55,119 nucleotides of DNA from the NCBI GenBank assembly GCA_041694215.1, contig JASMTO010000047.1, positions 1 through 55,119 on the forward strand, written 5' to 3'. Shown piece by piece: positions 29,474 to 38,145 of the stretch (positions within the stretch are counted from its first letter, which is position 1; each line of letters begins with the position of its first letter). The stretch comes from Flexistipes sp041694215. Its GTDB lineage: Bacteria > Chrysiogenota > Deferribacteres > Deferribacterales > Flexistipitaceae. The notes under the pieces are model-generated. The model was not told the DNA's origin. It did not search any database and worked only from the letters and a program-made list of their open reading frames with translations. The position numbers and the translations under genes were made by a program.

Positions 29474-29967
29474 TGATTAAGCTTCTTATTCTGGATGTGG
29501 ATGGTGTTCTTACAGATGGCAAAATTATATATGATGAGAATGGTGTGGAGTATAAAAACTTTAATGTAAAAGATGGTTTTGGGATAGGTTTAGTAAAAAA
29601 AGCAGGGATACTTGTGTATATAATTTCCGGCAGATCTTCAAAAGTAACGGAACTGAGAGCAAATGAACTGGGGGTTGATAAAGTTTTCCAGGATGTTGAT
29701 GACAAACTGGAAATTTTTGAACAGATTAAAAGGGAAACCGGGATTGTGAACGAAGAAGCGGCTTTTATAGGCGATGATATCAACGATCTGAAGTTGTTGA
29801 AAACGGTTGGATTTTCGGCTGCTGTGGCGGATGCTTCTGAAGATATTAAAAAACATGTATCTGTTGTACTTCAAAATGCCGGGGGTAGCGGAGCTGTAAG
29901 GGAATTTGTTGAAAAAATATTGAAGAATAACGGTTTATGGGAAAGAATTACAAAACAATACTATTAA
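29473..29967 (+). CDS. kdsC: 3-deoxy-D-manno-octulosonate 8-phosphate phosphatase
   Basis: HAD-family phosphatase releasing free Kdo from Kdo 8-phosphate. The nucleophile and acid/base Asp8 and Asp10 lie in LILDVDGVLTDGKI. Motif II is SGRSSKV and motif III is FIGDDINDLKLL. At 164 aa it has no cap domain, as expected for the tetrameric KdsC. It shares 1 nt with kdsD and 31 nt with lptC. The kdsC-lptC-lptA-lptB order is the same as in E. coli. Confidence 0.94.
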   Translation: MIKLLILDVDGVLTDGKIIYDENGVEYKNFNVKDGFGIGLVKKAGILVYIISGRSSKVTELRANELGVDKVFQDVDDKLEIFEQIKRETGIVNEEAAFIGDDINDLKLLKTVGFSAAVADASEDIKKHVSVVLQNAGGSGAVREFVEKILKNNGLWERITKQYY

Positions 29968-30485
29968 TATTGCCTGTACTGATTATTTTGCTCTTCACGT
30001 TTTTTTGGAGAAATAATGAGGAAAAAATAGCAGACGATATAAATATTAAAAAAAACAATATGGTTATTAGAAATTTTGATTTTAGTAAAAATATTGATGA
30101 GACTGGTGGGTATTACCGGATATTGGCGGATGTAGCCAGATTTGATAAAGATATAGGCACATCTAATCTGGACAATTGTTCCATTACTTATAGTTCTGGG
30201 GATACAAAAGCTTTTTTTAAAGCCGTAAAATGTGAGCTTGTCATTGATAAGTCATTTACATTAAAAGGCTATATTGACGGTCATATAAATAATGTGCAAA
30301 TTACTTCTGACAAAAACGGTATATTTGAGTACAGTTTTGAAAAGGAAAGTGGCGATTTTTACAACGGGATTACTGTCAAGACAGATAATACAACAGTTAA
30401 ATCAAGAGAAGCATTCATTGACAGAAAATCTGAAATAATAGAATTTATTAAAAATGTAGAGGTTAATCATGTATATAAATTTTAA
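29937..30485 (+). CDS. lptC: LPS export protein LptC
   Basis: Bitopic inner-membrane subunit of the Lpt machine that passes LPS from LptBFG to periplasmic LptA. One N-terminal membrane segment (about 6-22, ILLILPVLIILLFTFFW) is followed by a periplasmic beta-jellyroll of about 155 residues. Sequence conservation in LptC is low, so the call rests on size, topology and position between kdsC and lptA. It overlaps kdsC by 31 nt and lptA by 17 nt. Confidence 0.83.
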   Translation: MGKNYKTILLILPVLIILLFTFFWRNNEEKIADDINIKKNNMVIRNFDFSKNIDETGGYYRILADVARFDKDIGTSNLDNCSITYSSGDTKAFFKAVKCELVIDKSFTLKGYIDGHINNVQITSDKNGIFEYSFEKESGDFYNGITVKTDNTTVKSREAFIDRKSEIIEFIKNVEVNHVYKF

Positions 30486-30996
30486 ATGTGTTTTTATAAC
30501 TATTGTTATTTTATTAATATCTTCTATTAGTTTTGCAGCAGGCAGTATACAAGTTGAATCCGATTCTTTGAAATATTTCGGAGAGGAAAACAAATCGATA
30601 TTTAAAGGTAATGTTGTTGTGGAAAGTGATAACATGACGGTGCATGCTGACAATATGACTGTATTTTTCAGCAAGAATAGGGAAGTTGATAGAATATTGG
30701 CTGAAGGTAATGTCAATATAACGAGGGAGGATATGTATTCTATGTCGGATCAAGCTGAGATGCTTATGCAGGATAATGTAATAAAGCTCATCAGGAATGT
30801 GAAAGTATGGCAGGGGGAGAATTACCTTGAAGGTGAGGAGGTAATAATATACAATGACAGCAACAGAATGGAAGTCAGAAAAGGTAAAGAGAGTAGGGTA
30901 AAGATTATTTATTATCCGGATGAAAAGGGGAATACTATTGTCAATAATGGCAAAGAATCTGAAGAAAATTTACAAAAAGAGGACGGTGGTCAGTAA
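30469..30996 (+). CDS. lptA: LPS transport periplasmic protein LptA
   Basis: Periplasmic OstA-fold protein that bridges LptC and LptD and carries LPS across the periplasm. A signal peptide (residues 1-23, ending ISFA before AGSIQ) is followed by the LptA core SIQVESDSLKYFGEENKSIF, VVVESDNMTVHADNMTVFF and VDRILAEGNVNITRED. The C-terminal tail is charged and probably disordered. Length is 175 aa. The 3' end overlaps lptB, and the tail reading frame is used by both genes. Confidence 0.9.
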   Translation: MYINFKCVFITIVILLISSISFAAGSIQVESDSLKYFGEENKSIFKGNVVVESDNMTVHADNMTVFFSKNREVDRILAEGNVNITREDMYSMSDQAEMLMQDNVIKLIRNVKVWQGENYLEGEEVIIYNDSNRMEVRKGKESRVKIIYYPDEKGNTIVNNGKESEENLQKEDGGQ

Positions 30997-31678
30997 CGTT
31001 TCATTGTCTGTTGATAAAGGTGAAATTGTTGGATTATTAGGACCCAATGGAGCCGGTAAGACTACGACATTTTATATGATTGTCGGAATAATAAGGCCGT
31101 ATTCAGGCACCGTTATTTTAAATGGCTCGGATATCTCAAATACACCTATTCATATAAGGGCTAAAAGAGGAATTGGTTATTTACCACAGGAACCCTCTGT
31201 TTTTCGTAAACTGACAGTGTATGAGAATATTATTGCAGCCATGCAGTTAAAATTTTCTGGTAGGACTGCAACCAAAGCTGGGAAAAAGAGGATGAAAGAA
31301 CGGGCTGAATCGTTAATTGAGGATTTTGGTTTGAATAAGGTTGTCAATTCTTTTGGTGCTTCGCTTAGTGGTGGAGAAAGACGAAGAGTGGAGATAGCCC
31401 GGTGTATGAGTATAGATCCTGACTTTATTTTACTGGATGAACCTTTTGCAGGTATTGATCCTATTTCTGTATCCGATATTCAGGAAATGATTTTTAAACT
31501 CAAGCATATGGGTATAGGTATACTAATAACAGATCACAATGTTAGGGAAACTTTAAAAATTACCGACAGAGGTTATATTATATATGAAGGTGAAGTGTTA
31601 ACAAAAGGGCGCCCGGAAGAAATTGTGAATAATAAAGAGGTTATTAACAGGTATTTAGGCGAAGGATTTTATTTGTAA
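30947..31678 (+). CDS. lptB: LPS export ABC transporter ATPase LptB
   Basis: ATPase that powers LPS extraction by LptFG. Walker A is GPNGAGKTT, the Q-loop region is IGYLPQEPSVFRKLTVYENI, the signature is SLSGGERRRVEIARCM and Walker B is FILLDEPFAGIDP, with the H-loop in ITDHNVRETL. The ATG at 30947 gives 243 aa beginning MAKNLKKIYKKRTVV, the length and start of homologues; ATG 30920 would add nine residues. An AAGGGG lies somewhat far upstream. It overlaps lptA by 50 nt. No lptF, lptG or lptD is in the window. rpoN follows after 1 nt, a widely conserved adjacency. Confidence 0.94.
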   Translation: MAKNLKKIYKKRTVVSNVSLSVDKGEIVGLLGPNGAGKTTTFYMIVGIIRPYSGTVILNGSDISNTPIHIRAKRGIGYLPQEPSVFRKLTVYENIIAAMQLKFSGRTATKAGKKRMKERAESLIEDFGLNKVVNSFGASLSGGERRRVEIARCMSIDPDFILLDEPFAGIDPISVSDIQEMIFKLKHMGIGILITDHNVRETLKITDRGYIIYEGEVLTKGRPEEIVNNKEVINRYLGEGFYL

Positions 31679-31679
31679 A

Positions 31680-33071
31680 ATGAAAACCGGAAAAATTAAT
31701 CTTACGATTGAAAATAAGCTTTCTCAAAAGTTAATGATTACCCCCCAGATGAAGCAGTCCCTTAACTTACTCCAAATGCCTGTGGTTGACTTGCTACAGG
31801 AGGTGAACACGATACTGGAAGAAAATCCTGTTATAGAAGAAATTGAAGCTAAATCTGAAGAAGAAATAAAGGAAAAAGATGATTTCCTTGAAGATCTTAA
31901 GAAGGTGGAATGGGATGATTATTTTCAAAATGAGGACTGGTATTATTTACCTAATGATGAGGAAGAAATAAATTTTGAAAAATTTGTCAGTGGAGATGAA
32001 AGTCTTTATGAACATCTGCTTTTTCAACTTAGTATTTCAGGACTTAGCCAGGAGGAGAAATCTGTTGGTGAATATATAATCGGTAACATAGATGAGAACG
32101 GCTATTTTATGTTGGATGAAGATGCTGTTGCTGAGGAACTAAATGTTTCCCGGAATATGGTAAGGCGTGTACTGGACGTTATTAGAGAGTTTGATCCTTC
32201 GGGTATAGCCCAGTCGAATCTTTGTGATTGTATAAGGAAACAGCTGGAAATATATGGTGTAAACATAAATGATATAGAACTTATTGTTGAGATTCTTCAG
32301 AAAAATGAGAAGGATATTGTGGTAGGTAACATTGAAAACGTTGCTAAATCTTTCAACATTGATGTGGAAGGGCTCAATAAATTATTGGGCTATATAAAAA
32401 TGACAGATCCTAAACCGGGACTTAAATTTTCTTCTAACACAAGGTATATTGTCCCTGATGTATATATTGTTGAAAGGGATAACAAATATGATGTTATCAT
32501 GAATGAAGAGGGGTTTCCGTCTATCAAGCTTAACGGTTATTATGTGAAACTGTTAAAAGACACACAGTTGGATGAAAAAGCCAAGGAATATATAGAAGAT
32601 AAAGTAAAAAATGCACTTTGGCTCTTAAAAAGCTTGAATGAGCGAAAGAAAGCTATTCAAAAGGTTGTTGAGGAAATAGTCAAAGTTCAAGAGGATTTCC
32701 TGAAAAAGGGTAAGGAGCATATAAAACCACTTAAACTAAAAGATATAGCTGAAGCTACAGAACTACATGAATCCACAGTGAGCAGGGTTACGGCAGGTAA
32801 ATATGCAATGTGCTCACACGGCGTATTGGAATTGAAATCCTTTTTTATCAAGGGCCTTCAGTCGGAGAATGGAGAGATTTCCACTACTAAGATAAAGCGT
32901 ATGATTAAAGAACTGATAGAGAATGAACCTAAAGAAAAACCTTATAGCGATCAAAAAATTGTGGAAATTTTAACAAAAAAAGGTATAAAGATTGCAAGGA
33001 GAACTGTGGCAAAATATAGAGAAGGTATGAATATACCTGCAAGACCTGAAAGAAAAATAAATAGGAGGTAG
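31680..33071 (+). CDS. rpoN: RNA polymerase sigma-54 factor
   Basis: Alternative sigma factor that reads -24/-12 promoters and needs AAA+ activators. Region I is the Gln- and Leu-rich start (QKLMITPQMKQSLNLLQMP). Region II is acidic (residues about 50-90). The core-binding domain follows. The HTH reads HESTVSRVTAGKYAMC and the RpoN box is ARRTVAKYRE, near residue 445. Length 463 aa is typical. It follows lptB by 1 nt and precedes hpf, ptsN, hprK and rapZ, the classic rpoN neighbourhood. No bona fide -24/-12 promoter was recognised in the window. Confidence 0.96.
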   Translation: MKTGKINLTIENKLSQKLMITPQMKQSLNLLQMPVVDLLQEVNTILEENPVIEEIEAKSEEEIKEKDDFLEDLKKVEWDDYFQNEDWYYLPNDEEEINFEKFVSGDESLYEHLLFQLSISGLSQEEKSVGEYIIGNIDENGYFMLDEDAVAEELNVSRNMVRRVLDVIREFDPSGIAQSNLCDCIRKQLEIYGVNINDIELIVEILQKNEKDIVVGNIENVAKSFNIDVEGLNKLLGYIKMTDPKPGLKFSSNTRYIVPDVYIVERDNKYDVIMNEEGFPSIKLNGYYVKLLKDTQLDEKAKEYIEDKVKNALWLLKSLNERKKAIQKVVEEIVKVQEDFLKKGKEHIKPLKLKDIAEATELHESTVSRVTAGKYAMCSHGVLELKSFFIKGLQSENGEISTTKIKRMIKELIENEPKEKPYSDQKIVEILTKKGIKIARRTVAKYREGMNIPARPERKINRR

Positions 33072-33072
33072 T

Positions 33073-33606
33073 ATGCATATTCAAATTACTGCGAAAAATA
33101 TTGACCTAACCGATGCCATTCGGTCTTATGTCCATAAGAAAATTGGTAAAGTGAAAAAATATTTTGATCAGGTGATAGAAGTACATGTGGTTCTGGAGGT
33201 GCAGAAGAATCGGCATATAGCAGAAGTCCTCGTTGATGCAAAGGGAGTTTTTCTTAAAGGGCTGGAAAAGTCTGAAGATTTATATGCATCTATTGATCTT
33301 GCTGTTGATAAGATTGAAAAGCAACTAATTAAGTACAAAGAGAAATTGCAGAGTAAGAAGCTCATGAACAAAGATTTTCACGAACCTTTAAGACTAAATG
33401 TTATCGAAACGGGAAGTCTTGAAACGGAAAATCCAGTGACGATTATTTCAAAGCAAATACCTGTAAAGCCTATGGATGTTGAAGAGGCTGTAATGCAGAT
33501 GGATCTGTTGAACAAAAACTTTTTTGTATTCAGAAATGCGGATAGTTCTGAAGTCAATGTAGTTTACAAGAGAGATGATGGTAATATTGGACTAATAGAG
33601 CCTTAA
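33073..33606 (+). CDS. hpf: Ribosome hibernation promoting factor, long form
   Basis: Binds the small ribosomal subunit in slow growth and, in the long form, pairs ribosomes into 100S dimers. Residues 1-97 are the S30AE domain, starting MHIQITAKNIDLTDAIRSYV. After a linker, residues about 120-177 are the dimerising C-terminal domain (VDVEEAV-like MDVEEAVMQMDLLNKNFFVF, then NVVYKRDDGNIGLIEP). Two domains and 177 aa mark the long HPF. It lies one nucleotide after rpoN, preceded by AGGAGG. Confidence 0.93.
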   Translation: MHIQITAKNIDLTDAIRSYVHKKIGKVKKYFDQVIEVHVVLEVQKNRHIAEVLVDAKGVFLKGLEKSEDLYASIDLAVDKIEKQLIKYKEKLQSKKLMNKDFHEPLRLNVIETGSLETENPVTIISKQIPVKPMDVEEAVMQMDLLNKNFFVFRNADSSEVNVVYKRDDGNIGLIEP

Positions 33607-33615
33607 GAGGTACTT

Positions 33616-34077
33616 ATGAATTTAAATGAATATTTGGATGAAGACTTGGTATGCGAGCTTGATGATGACCTTGACAAACAGTCTGTTTTAAAAAAGCTTG
33701 TGGATGTTTTGAAAGAGAAAGGAATATTGCAGAATCCACAAGAAGCTTACGATGCTCTTTTAGAGCGTGAAAAACTTGGTAGTACCGGTGTGGGGGAAGA
33801 AGTTGCCATCCCCCATGCAAAGCTTAAATCTATAGAAGATGTGATTATTTTGCTTGCCATTTCCAGAAAAGGGGTGGATTTTGAGTCTTTGGATAATCAA
33901 CCGGTTAAAATATTTTTTCTTGTACTGGCTCCTGTCAAAAAAATGAATCTCCATCTCAAAACACTTGCCCGTATTTCCAGATTAATCAAATCCACTGATT
34001 TTAAAGAAAGAGTACTAAAATCTCAAAGCAAAGATGAAGTTCTAAAGATTCTCAAGGAGGAGGAGTCTAAATTGTAA
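33616..34077 (+). CDS. ptsN: PTS EIIA, fructose/nitrogen-regulatory type
   Basis: PTS_EIIA_2 domain protein, phosphorylated on a histidine and in Gram-negatives usually regulatory (EIIA-Ntr). The active His67 lies in VAIPHAKLKSIED, with KLGSTGVGEE before it and PVKIFFLVLAPVKKMNLHLK after. At 153 aa it is a single domain with no membrane part, so it does not transport sugar itself. It sits between hpf and hprK as in the rpoN clusters of many proteobacteria. Its phosphate donor chain (HPr and EI) is encoded further down, where EI is interrupted. Confidence 0.9.
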   Translation: MNLNEYLDEDLVCELDDDLDKQSVLKKLVDVLKEKGILQNPQEAYDALLEREKLGSTGVGEEVAIPHAKLKSIEDVIILLAISRKGVDFESLDNQPVKIFFLVLAPVKKMNLHLKTLARISRLIKSTDFKERVLKSQSKDEVLKILKEEESKL

Positions 34078-35054
34078 TGAATAAAATCAGTGTTGCTGAG
34101 CTGCTAGGTAAGGATGCTTCCCATCTCAAGCTGGAGTTGTTGTTTGGAGAAAATTTGCTTGAATCAAAATATATTGATAGCTTCCGTATTCAAAAACCCG
34201 GACTGGGACTGGCCGGTTATACTGATCATATTCATAGAGGCAGAGTACAGATATTGGGCAATACAGAAATATCATACCTAAAAACACTGAATAGTGATGT
34301 CAAATATAAGTCAATCGAAAATTTGTGCAAAAAAGATATTTCCTGTTTTATAGTAACAAAGAGTCTTGAAGTACCTGATGAGCTTTTGGTTTGTGTCTCA
34401 AAATTTGGTATTCCTCTATTTAGAACGGAGCTTGTTAGTTCAGAGGCAATTTCAAAAATTTCTGAATTTCTTGAATATAAGCTTGCCCCGGAAACTGTTA
34501 TCCACGGTGTTTTGCTTGATGTATATGGTGTCGGCGTACTTATTATTGGTAGAAGTGGTATAGGTAAAAGTGAATGTGCCCTTGAGCTGATAAAGAGGGG
34601 GCACCGGCTGGTGGCTGATGATGCAGTGCATATTTTAAAGAAGCAGGATTTTCTGATAGGGACAAGCAATGAATTGCTTCATTATCATATTGAACTTAGA
34701 GGACTTGGGATTCTGAATGTCAAAGATATGTATGGGGTGAATGCCATACGCGTAAGAAAAAAAGTCGAGCTTGTTGTTAACTTTGTGGATTGGAACAGTG
34801 AAGAGAATTATGACAGGACAGGACTTAGCAGTAAGTATTTCGATATTTTAGGTGTTGATCTGCCTATTATTGTGCTGCCTGTGTCTCCCGGAAGGAATAT
34901 GGCCGTTATTGTGGAATCAGCTGCCAAGAATCAACTTTTAAAGTATATGGGGTACAATGCAGCCAAAGATTTTGAAGAAAAGCTGAACACAAAGTTAAAA
35001 AAAAATGAACGAATAGAACCGAATAGTTTTCTTGACAGTAAAGGGGTTGAATGA
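34077..35054 (+). CDS. hprK: HPr kinase/phosphorylase
   Basis: Phosphorylates and dephosphorylates HPr on its regulatory serine. The N-terminal half is the HprK_N domain. The catalytic half has the conserved His143 (VIHGVLLDVYGVGVLI), the P-loop GRSGIGKS (158-165), VADDAVHI and the HprK signature ELRGLGILNVKDMYG. Length 325 aa is normal. It shares one base with the ptsN stop and its own stop directly abuts rapZ. The HPr gene in this cluster keeps the target serine, so the pair can work. Confidence 0.94.
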   Translation: MNKISVAELLGKDASHLKLELLFGENLLESKYIDSFRIQKPGLGLAGYTDHIHRGRVQILGNTEISYLKTLNSDVKYKSIENLCKKDISCFIVTKSLEVPDELLVCVSKFGIPLFRTELVSSEAISKISEFLEYKLAPETVIHGVLLDVYGVGVLIIGRSGIGKSECALELIKRGHRLVADDAVHILKKQDFLIGTSNELLHYHIELRGLGILNVKDMYGVNAIRVRKKVELVVNFVDWNSEENYDRTGLSSKYFDILGVDLPIIVLPVSPGRNMAVIVESAAKNQLLKYMGYNAAKDFEEKLNTKLKKNERIEPNSFLDSKGVE

Positions 35055-35909
35055 TTGTTGGATATTTCTGTCGTCGTTATTACGGGACTTTCAGGTGCCG
35101 GAAAATCTGTTGCTGCCAATGTTCTTGAGGATTTGGGATATTACACAATAGATAATCTACCTTTGGTTATCATCGAAAAATTTATTCAGATTATTTTTGA
35201 TTTTAATGTGGAAATTAATAAAATAGCATTAGTTATAGATTCTAGGAGTAAAGACTTTAATAAAATCAATGATGTCATAAAACTTTTAAAAGAAAAGTAT
35301 TCTGCAGAGATCTTATTTTTAACGTGTGATGAGCAAATCATCATTAATCGCTACAAAGAAACCAGAAGAAAGCATCCTATGGGTGATGATCTGGTTGAGG
35401 CAATACGCAGTGAAAAGGAAAGTATGCTCCCTGTTCAGGAGATTTCTGATATTGTTTTGGATACCAGCGAATACAATGTACACAACTTATCCGCTGCTAT
35501 TGAAGGGTACTTTAAAGATACTTCCACTGCCTCCATATATATAACTGTTCAATCTTTTGGGTTTAAATACGGAATCCCCACTGAGTCTGATCTTGTATTG
35601 GATGTCAGGTTTTTAAAGAATCCCCATTTTTGTGAAGATTTGAGAAGTTATTCAGGTTTGGATAAAAAGGTAAGAGACTATATTTTTCAAGATAAGAGAA
35701 CGAAACAGCTTTTTAAAAGACTTTGGCCGTTGTTTGACTTTCTGCTTCCTAACTATGTTGCCGAGGGGAAAAAATTTCTCACTATATCCATAGGTTGTAC
35801 TGGAGGTAAACACAGGTCTGTTGCTATTGCAGAGGAAATAGGAAAGTACCTTCGCAAAAAAGTGAAAAGTGATGTATATTTAAAGCATAGAGATATTGAC
35901 AGGAGTTAA
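35055..35909 (+). CDS. rapZ: RNase adapter / nucleotide-binding protein RapZ (YvcJ)
   Basis: In E. coli RapZ senses glucosamine 6-phosphate and guides RNase E to the sRNA GlmZ; the Gram-positive homologue YvcJ binds nucleotides. The N-terminal P-loop is GLSGAGKS (11-18). Then come DNLP in YTIDNLPLVII, the DEQIIINRYKETRRKHP segment and the C-terminal ISIGCTGGKHRSVAIAE. Length 284 aa is normal. The start is taken as TTG at 35055, directly after the hprK stop, with AAGGGG upstream; TTG 35058 is equally possible. Whether it acts on glmS expression here is unknown; glmM is in the same gene run. Confidence 0.92.
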   Translation: MLDISVVVITGLSGAGKSVAANVLEDLGYYTIDNLPLVIIEKFIQIIFDFNVEINKIALVIDSRSKDFNKINDVIKLLKEKYSAEILFLTCDEQIIINRYKETRRKHPMGDDLVEAIRSEKESMLPVQEISDIVLDTSEYNVHNLSAAIEGYFKDTSTASIYITVQSFGFKYGIPTESDLVLDVRFLKNPHFCEDLRSYSGLDKKVRDYIFQDKRTKQLFKRLWPLFDFLLPNYVAEGKKFLTISIGCTGGKHRSVAIAEEIGKYLRKKVKSDVYLKHRDIDRS

Positions 35910-35910
35910 T

Positions 35911-36309
35911 ATGGTTGGAATTATTCTTTTAACGCATGGATCACTTGGCATGGAATTGTTAAAGACAAGTGAAATGATTATAGGTAAACAGAATAATGTG
36001 GATTTTCTTTCTGTTCAAAGTGGTACATCTTTGAATGATTTAGCGGGGGATTTGGATAATTTGGTTAATAAATATAAGAAGGATGGGGTACTTATTTTAA
36101 CTGATATGTTTGGTGGCAGTCCCAGCAATATTGCAATGGCCTATTTTGATAAGGAGCATGTGGATATTGTAACAGGTGTTAATCTTCCTATGTTGATAAA
36201 AACGTTTAGTATGAGAAATGATGTTGATAATGCTCAGAATTTGGGTCGGATTGCCAGCCAAACAGGTAAAGAAAGCATAATCTTAGCAGGGGACTTGATG
36301 AACAAATGA
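35911..36309 (+). CDS. PTS EIIA, mannose family
   Basis: Cytoplasmic EIIA of a mannose-family PTS that accepts phosphate from HPr on a histidine. His9 lies in GIILLTHGSLGMELL. The FGGSPSNIAMAYF region and the VDIVTGVNLPMLIKT segment are family-typical. At 132 aa it is the IIA domain alone, with no fused IIB. The ATG at 35911 follows AGGAG; an in-frame TTG five codons earlier overlaps rapZ and is less likely. First of four consecutive Man-family genes that overlap one another. Confidence 0.9.
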   Translation: MVGIILLTHGSLGMELLKTSEMIIGKQNNVDFLSVQSGTSLNDLAGDLDNLVNKYKKDGVLILTDMFGGSPSNIAMAYFDKEHVDIVTGVNLPMLIKTFSMRNDVDNAQNLGRIASQTGKESIILAGDLMNK

Positions 36310-36794
36310 ACAGAAAACTTATTTTCCGGGTGGATGACAGGCTGATACACGGCCAGGTAATTGAAGGCTGGATAAAATATTTTAAAATAAAAGAGGTTAT
36401 AATTGTAAGTGACAGGGTTTACAACGATGACTTGCAACGTATGATTTACTCAAGTATTTTGCCTGAACATTGCATTTTGCAATTTTATACCATAAAAGAT
36501 TTTATACATAATTTTACTGAAATTTATTCAGCAAAGCGGAGTACATTGATTCTTTTTGAGTCGATTGAAGATTTATACAATGTTCGTGAAGTGCTCAGTG
36601 ATGATATTACTATTAATGTGGGTTGTGTAGCATCGAGGGAGCATAAAATAGAGATTACAGACACAGTTTTTCTTGATAAAAGCGAAGTGGTAATGTTATG
36701 TAAACTTAGAGAAAAATATGAAATCCAAATAAAAAAACTACCGTGGGAAACTGCAGTTGAAATAAAAAATTTTCTAAGCTTAATAGAGGAATAA
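36306..36794 (+). CDS. PTS EIIB, mannose/fructose/sorbose family
   Basis: Phosphocarrier that passes phosphate from EIIA to the incoming sugar. The active site His15 is in FRVDDRLIHGQVIEGW, an exact family signature. Later segments VVSDRVYNDDLQRM and KSEVVMLCKLREKYEI fit the EIIB fold. Length 162 aa is normal. It overlaps the EIIA gene by 4 nt and shares 1 nt with the EIIC gene. Sugar specificity cannot be told from sequence. Confidence 0.92.
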   Translation: MNRKLIFRVDDRLIHGQVIEGWIKYFKIKEVIIVSDRVYNDDLQRMIYSSILPEHCILQFYTIKDFIHNFTEIYSAKRSTLILFESIEDLYNVREVLSDDITINVGCVASREHKIEITDTVFLDKSEVVMLCKLREKYEIQIKKLPWETAVEIKNFLSLIEE

Positions 36795-37450
36795 TGTTTA
36801 GCTATTTAGCTCTTTTTTTTATTTCTGGTATTTGTTCTGTGGACAGAAATGCGGCTCTACATATGATGTTTTCAAGGCCGTTGGTACTATCCACTATAAT
36901 TGGGCTTTTATTTGGAAATGTTGAGCTGTGCTTCTTGTCCGGTCTTCTTATAGAACTTTTTGGAAACATAGATGTCCCTGTAGGTACAAAGGTATCAAAA
37001 GATGATACGTTTATGTCCTATACGATGGCAGTTTTGATCAGTTTTGGTATTGTTCAGACGTTGAGTGATTATTTATTGGCTCTGTTAGTTGTAATAATTT
37101 TTGTTTTCCCTGTTACTTATTTTGATGTTTTGACGCGAAAATGGAATCAACATTTACTGATAAAATATATTAAATATAACTTTTACCAATCCCCTTTCGG
37201 TATAATATGGAAAGGCATTGTCATTGCTTTTTTAAAAGGGGTAGTCCTATATAATCTGTTTTGCTTTGTGACTATGTTTATCGTTATTCAAATGGAAGGT
37301 TATATAAGTATTGAAGGCAATATTACTGCATATATTTTTTTGATGTCTTCATTCCTTGCAGGGCATTTGGTGAGGTTTTTGAGTTTTAACAGTGTATATA
37401 AATATGTTGCTTTTGTGATGGGGTTGATTTTAGGATGGTTAGTGGTTTGA
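36794..37450 (+). CDS. PTS EIIC-like membrane subunit, mannose family
   Basis: Membrane subunit that with EIID forms the sugar channel of Man-family PTS. The N-terminal signature region SVDRNAALHMMFSRPLVLST and the GNVELCFLSGLLIELFGNID-like segment are recognisable; they match the GxxxxxxxGxxxEL pattern of EIIC. There are about six hydrophobic segments. At 218 aa it is shorter than classical EIIC proteins (about 250-265 aa). That may be the normal form in this lineage or a sign of loss. It overlaps the EIID gene by 16 nt. Confidence 0.82.
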   Translation: MFSYLALFFISGICSVDRNAALHMMFSRPLVLSTIIGLLFGNVELCFLSGLLIELFGNIDVPVGTKVSKDDTFMSYTMAVLISFGIVQTLSDYLLALLVVIIFVFPVTYFDVLTRKWNQHLLIKYIKYNFYQSPFGIIWKGIVIAFLKGVVLYNLFCFVTMFIVIQMEGYISIEGNITAYIFLMSSFLAGHLVRFLSFNSVYKYVAFVMGLILGWLVV

Positions 37451-38145
37451 AAAAAGGAAAAAGCTTTTTGAAAAGTCTGATTTTTACAGGTAATTGGAAT
37501 TATGAAAATATGCAAGGCTCCGGATTCAGACTCCTTTTGGAAGACATCAATAACGCCAACAATCTAAATATAGACGAAAAACAGATTGCTAAACAGTCAG
37601 AATATTTTAACACGCACCCTTTTTTGGTGACATTTATATTAGGGGTATGGTTTAAAGAATTTTTAAAAGATGGTCAACCAGATTACTTTAAGAAAGTCTA
37701 TTCTTCAGCACTTGCCGCTTTGGGCGACAGTTTTTTCTGGCATTCTCTAAGACCTATTTCATTTATTATTGCTGCTTTGTTTGGTTTGTATAACCCCGTA
37801 CTTGGGGTAATCCTTTATTTACTTATATTTAATTTGTTCCACTTCTCTTTTCTTTACATAGGTTTTGATATGGGTTTTTTTATGGGAAAAGAGGTAATAT
37901 CCTGGTTTAACAGGATTAAATTTAATAAATGGTCAGGTTATTCTGATTTTTTAGCTGCTTTTTTGCTTGGCCTTTTACTGTCGCTTGGTTTGAAAAAATA
38001 CGGGCTGGAAACTATTACATATTATTTTATAGCTACATGCTTTTTGCTTGTTGGATTTGTGATGGCGAAAAAGATGGATGTGCTTTTCAGCCTTATTTTG
38101 GTTGTTTTAGCATGTTTTGTTATGCTTACAACTATGGGGGTTTGA
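37435..38145 (+). CDS. PTS EIID-like membrane subunit, mannose family
   Basis: Second membrane subunit of the Man-family PTS. Family features include SLIFTGNWNYENMQGSGF at the start, FNTHPFLVTFILGVW and the ALGDSFFWHSLRPISFI motif. There are several C-terminal membrane segments. At 236 aa it is shorter than textbook EIID (about 270-300 aa). It overlaps the EIIC gene, and its stop abuts the GTG start of HPr. Confidence 0.85.
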   Translation: MVSGLKKGKSFLKSLIFTGNWNYENMQGSGFRLLLEDINNANNLNIDEKQIAKQSEYFNTHPFLVTFILGVWFKEFLKDGQPDYFKKVYSSALAALGDSFFWHSLRPISFIIAALFGLYNPVLGVILYLLIFNLFHFSFLYIGFDMGFFMGKEVISWFNRIKFNKWSGYSDFLAAFLLGLLLSLGLKKYGLETITYYFIATCFLLVGFVMAKKMDVLFSLILVVLACFVMLTTMGV

